This document shows, piece after piece, positions 7,825-9,047 of a DNA stretch of 9,047 nucleotides (within the stretch, counting starts at the first letter, position 1; each line of letters begins with the position of its first letter). The notes under the pieces are model-generated. The model was not told the DNA's origin, did no database searches, and saw only the letters and a program-made list of their open reading frames with translations. The position numbers and the translations under genes are program-made. Source of the stretch: an uncultured Oscillospiraceae bacterium (lineage in GTDB: Bacteria; Bacillota; Clostridia; Oscillospirales; Ruminococcaceae); contig CAJGEB010000033.1 of NCBI GenBank assembly GCA_904502045.1, positions 1-9,047 on the forward strand, written 5' to 3'.

Positions 7825-7985
7825 AGGGTATAAAAATCCCCCGACAGCGTATGCAATCGAGGGAAAAGATTACTTAATTTCTTGTTCCAAAGCATCGAAT
7901 TCGGGAGTGCTGAAGAATTCACCCAAGGTAATTTCGAGACCGTCGCATAGTTTTTTAATTGTGACGGTGCCTGGGTTTTGGCTTT
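7822..7985. repeat. Direct repeat copy 1: 3' half of HTH gene A plus its terminator
   Basis: This stretch aligns without gaps to 8200-8363, offset 378. In 7838-7985 only five of 148 positions differ (7855, 7873, 7912, 7968, 7975), all transitions. The flanking 7829-7837 has three further differences in its A/T-rich run. Similarity drops sharply at 7986, in the middle of the HTH gene. The repeat covers codons 44-80, the stop codon and the downstream terminator. Confidence 0.95.
7830..7863 (-). terminator. Minus-strand intrinsic terminator of HTH gene A
   Basis: Read on the minus strand, CCCTCGA pairs with TCGGGGG (plus 7857-7863 and 7838-7844; 7 bp, one G-U) around a 12-nt loop, followed by ATTTTTAT. 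It begins 6 nt after the stop codon. The same structure is repeated after HTH gene B. The T-run is shorter here than in that copy, and the strong hairpin at 7792-7817 backs it up. Confidence 0.65.
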
Positions 7986-8112
7986 TTTCATTTAGAATAC
8001 TATATACAGTCGAAGGAGAAACTCCGGATATGTTCGCTAATTCGTTCACAGCAATGTTACGTTCATCACAAAGTTGAAGTATTCGATTGGCGATTGCTTC
8101 TTTGGTACACAT
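7870..8112 (-). CDS. Small Xre/Cro-type helix-turn-helix protein A
   Basis: An 80-residue single-domain DNA-binding protein. The HTH covers about residues 4-62, with helices 2-3 in VNELANISGVSPSTVYSIL (22-40); the recognition helix is around SPSTVYSIL. The family-typical stretch KLCDGLEITLGEFF (54-67) and an acidic tail follow. The ATG at 8112 has GGAGGGG eight bases upstream (plus 8121-8127). There is no membrane segment or catalytic domain. It is a paralogue of protein B (plus 8248-8490): residues 44-80 are identical except Thr49/Ala49, but only 23 of the first 43 match. It is convergent with lysS. Its upstream region carries TTTGCGA-type dyads that may be its own operators, suggesting autoregulation (inferred). 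Such small HTH proteins are frequent in Lachnospiraceae-like genomes; no function is known to me. Confidence 0.88.
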   Translation of the reverse strand: MCTKEAIANRILQLCDERNIAVNELANISGVSPSTVYSILNEKSQNPGTVTIKKLCDGLEITLGEFFSTPEFDALEQEIK

Positions 8113-8128
8113 AATCCGTTCCCCTCCA

Positions 8129-8146
8129 TTTGCGATTTATCGTAAA
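8129..8146. promoter_or_regulatory. Candidate operator A1 upstream of HTH gene A
   Basis: TTTGCGA-TTTA-TCGTAAA is an 18-bp dyad with 7-bp arms (six of seven pairs match) and a 4-bp centre. It lies directly upstream of the HTH A ribosome site. The size and symmetry are typical of operators for Xre/Cro-type dimers. Binding is inferred. Confidence 0.6.
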
Positions 8147-8161
8147 AATATTTTACCCAAA

Positions 8162-8179
8162 TTTGCGACAAATCGTGTG
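8162..8179. promoter_or_regulatory. Candidate operator A2 upstream of HTH gene A
   Basis: TTTGCGA-CAAA-TCGTGTG repeats the left arm of A1 exactly and the first four bases of its right arm, 33 bp further upstream, roughly where a promoter -35 would be expected. A weaker third match, TGTGGGA-TATA-TCGTTAA (8176-8193), overlaps its edge. I could not place a convincing -35/-10 pair for this gene. Confidence 0.5.
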
Positions 8180-8199
8180 GGATATATCGTTAATTTTAA

Positions 8200-8363
8200 T
8201 TTAGGGAAAAAAATTCCCCCGACAGCGTATGCGATCGAGGGAAAAGATTATTTAATTTCTTGTTCCAAAGCATCGAATTCGGGAGTGCTAAAGAATTCAC
8301 CCAAGGTAATTTCGAGACCGTCGCATAGTTTTTTAATTGTGACGGCGCCTGGATTTTGGCTTT
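8200..8363. repeat. Direct repeat copy 2: 3' half of HTH gene B plus its terminator
   Basis: Second copy of the repeat at 7822-7985, same orientation, gap-free. It covers codons 44-80 of HTH gene B, the stop and the terminator. Of the four differences inside the coding part, three are silent and one changes Thr49 to Ala49. Confidence 0.95.
8207..8241 (-). terminator. Minus-strand intrinsic terminator of HTH gene B
   Basis: Minus-strand CCCTCGA pairs with TCGGGGG (plus 8235-8241 and 8216-8222; 7 bp, one G-U), followed by AA and seven T (plus 8207-8213). It starts 6 nt after the stop codon. It should separate HTH B transcripts from HTH A, making two independent units. Confidence 0.75.
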
Positions 8364-8490
8364 CACCGTTCAGAATACTCTTGATAGTAGATTGTGGAAC
8401 GGCAGATAAATTACTCAGTCCATTGGGAGTGATACCCCGTTGTGTGCACAGTTGACGAATTCTATATGCAATTGCCGTTGTCGTATTCAT
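8248..8490 (-). CDS. Small Xre/Cro-type helix-turn-helix protein B
   Basis: An 80-residue single-domain DNA-binding protein and paralogue of HTH protein A. The HTH includes PNGLSNLSAVPQSTIKSIL (22-40), with recognition helix residues PQSTIKSIL differing from SPSTVYSIL in A. The C-terminal half (SQNPGAVTIKK onward, 44-80) is nearly identical to A. The start chosen is ATG at 8490, with GGGGGTGG five bases upstream (plus 8496-8503). The frame extends to a TTG at 8505, but that codon overlaps the start of the ribosome site, and the ATG start gives exactly the same length as A. The gene is divergent from the SLOG-like gene at 8621, and the 130-bp gap between them contains repeated TCACTAA/TTAGTGA sites. 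I infer a repressor acting on itself and on the divergent gene. Confidence 0.88.
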   Translation of the reverse strand: MNTTTAIAYRIRQLCTQRGITPNGLSNLSAVPQSTIKSILNGESQNPGAVTIKKLCDGLEITLGEFFSTPEFDALEQEIK

Positions 8491-8495
8491 GTGCA

Positions 8496-8503
8496 CCACC
8501 CCC
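8496..8503 (-). promoter_or_regulatory. Ribosome binding site that fixes the HTH B start
   Basis: Minus-strand GGGGGTGG lies five bases before the ATG at 8490. The alternative TTG at 8505 sits at the upstream edge of this site and has only an A/T-rich stretch before it, so it is unlikely to start translation. Confidence 0.75.
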
Positions 8504-8517
8504 AAAAAAATTATTTA

Positions 8518-8524
8518 TCACTAA
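8518..8524. promoter_or_regulatory. TCACTAA half-site near HTH B
   Basis: A single TCACTAA, identical to the arms of the dyad at 8552-8569, lies 28 bp upstream of the HTH B ATG. The opposite arm is poorly conserved (three of seven bases). It may be a weak autoregulatory site. Confidence 0.35.
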
Positions 8525-8551
8525 TATAATAACCGAAACAAAAGATGCATA

Positions 8552-8569
8552 TTAGTGACTCTTCACTAA
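8552..8569. promoter_or_regulatory. Perfect 18-bp operator-like palindrome between HTH B and the SLOG-like gene
   Basis: TTAGTGA-CTCT-TCACTAA has perfect 7-bp arms around a 4-bp centre, the geometry expected for a Cro/Xre dimer. Its right arm overlaps the -35 element (8562-8567) of the divergent SLOG-like gene, so binding there should block transcription. Assignment to HTH B is inferred from proximity. Confidence 0.7.
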
Positions 8570-8590
8570 CTCCAAAAATTATGTTACAAT
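8562..8590 (+). promoter_or_regulatory. Extended -10 promoter of the SLOG-like gene
   Basis: TTCACT (8562-8567), a 17-bp spacer, and TACAAT (8585-8590), with an extended TG at 8582-8583. The expected start is near 8597. The weak -35 is offset by the extended -10. Both ends are covered by TCACTAA-containing sites. Confidence 0.65.
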
Positions 8591-8606
8591 AACGATATAT
8601 CACTAA
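8589..8606. promoter_or_regulatory. Second, imperfect operator-like site over the SLOG-like transcript start
   Basis: ATAACGA-TATA-TCACTAA keeps the right arm exactly and four of seven bases of the left arm in the same 7-4-7 layout. Its centre is 37 bp from that of the perfect palindrome, and it spans the predicted transcript start. Confidence 0.5.
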
Positions 8607-8620
8607 CGAGGGGTGAAATT

Positions 8621-9047
8621 ATGTCGGTTTGTACCTTTTTTGGGCATAGTGACTGTTATGAGTTGGAGAGTAAGGTCCTTCAAAAATCGGTTGAGGAGCT
8701 TATCGCAAAAGGTGTGGACACATTTTATGTTGGGAATCACGGTCATTTTGATAGTATGGTGTTTAGTTGTATGAGCGCGCTAAAGGAAAAGTACCCACAC
8801 GTTTCCTTCTCTGTGGTACTCGCCTACCTGCCTACGCAAAAGGGGAAATATGACTTATATCGCGGCTGCAGCGTGTATCCTGAAGGAGTTGAAAGGGGTA
8901 GCCCGAAGTTTGCAATCGAGAGAAGAAACAGGTGGATGATTGAGCAGGCAAACTACTGTCTGTGCTGCATCAATCACACCTGGGGCGGAGCATACAAGTT
9001 TGCAAAGCTGGCACAGCGGCACGGCAAAACTGTAATCAACATCGGCA
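8621..9047 (+). CDS. SLOG/DUF1273-like nucleotide-binding-fold protein (3' end outside window)
   Basis: The first 142 residues of a gene that continues past the window end. The ATG at 8621 follows GAGGGG (8608-8613) at seven bases. It begins SVCTFFGHSDC, with the FGH motif at 7-9, then YVGNHGHFDSMV (36-47), VVLAYLP (65-71), the ERRNRWM segment (100-106) and WGGAYKFAKLAQRHGKTVINIG (121-142). This pattern matches a clostridial family related to DUF1273/YpsA in the SLOG superfamily, Rossmann-like proteins proposed to bind nucleotide-derived ligands. No member with an established reaction is known to me. It is Cys-rich (seven in 142 residues, including CLCC at 113-116). The promoter is flanked by operator-like sites shared with the divergent HTH gene B, suggesting regulated expression. 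Codon use is less ATA/AGA-biased than in the ftsE cluster. Family call is moderately sure; function is unknown. Confidence 0.8.
   Translation, partial: MSVCTFFGHSDCYELESKVLQKSVEELIAKGVDTFYVGNHGHFDSMVFSCMSALKEKYPHVSFSVVLAYLPTQKGKYDLYRGCSVYPEGVERGSPKFAIERRNRWMIEQANYCLCCINHTWGGAYKFAKLAQRHGKTVINIG

Noticed and set aside
7822..8363. Direct repeats as a CRISPR array or insertion-sequence ends
   Set aside because: There are only two copies, about 164 bp each, in direct orientation, carrying the 3' halves of two genes. No transposase, terminal inverted repeats or regular spacers are present.
7805..8455. Two plus-strand open frames (7805-8077 and 8087-8455) that share a repeated amino-acid segment
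   Set aside because: They are antisense to the two HTH genes; the shared segment only reflects the DNA repeat. They lack ribosome sites and protein-family features.
7870..8490. The two small HTH proteins as antitoxins of a toxin-antitoxin pair
   Set aside because: No small toxin-like partner gene lies beside either of them; each gene is followed by its own terminator.

Overview
The window looks like chromosomal DNA of an anaerobic Firmicute, most likely a Lachnospiraceae-type Clostridium relative. This is inferred from protein resemblance, the purine-rich coding strand with heavy ATA/AGA/GGA codon use, strong AGGAGG-like ribosome sites, and the gene order ftsE-ftsX-M23 hydrolase-S41 protein followed by greA-lysS. 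I could not run a database search, so the genus is open.

Region 1 (11-5553, plus strand) holds a PucR/CdaR-type regulator and then a tightly packed cell-wall cluster. FtsE (ATPase) and FtsX (membrane part) would form a transporter-like complex that mechanically activates a peptidoglycan hydrolase. The next gene encodes just such a partner: a secreted coiled-coil protein with a C-terminal M23 (LytM) domain and all active-site residues intact. The fourth gene is a membrane-anchored PDZ/S41 'C-terminal processing protease' in which the catalytic serine position is occupied by Glu, so it is probably a pseudoprotease. A GC-rich hairpin lies between the regulator and ftsE.

Region 2 (5554-7824, plus strand) is housekeeping: a consensus sigma-A promoter (TTGACA-17-TATAAT), greA, a hairpin, lysS, and a strong intrinsic terminator that may work in both directions.

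Region 3 (7822-9047) has a different character. Two 80-residue Xre-type helix-turn-helix proteins lie in tandem on the minus strand. Their last 37 residues and their 3' terminators are almost identical at the DNA level, while the DNA-binding halves have diverged strongly. Upstream of each gene is a different 18-bp dyad with the same 7-4-7 architecture: TTTGCGA-type for one, TTAGTGA-type for the other. The second dyad also overlaps the divergent promoter of a SLOG/DUF1273-like gene that runs off the end of the window. This suggests two paralogous repressors that keep a common C-terminus but have separate operators, one of them controlling a putative ligand-sensing protein. This region and the dead S41 protein are the parts most worth following up.
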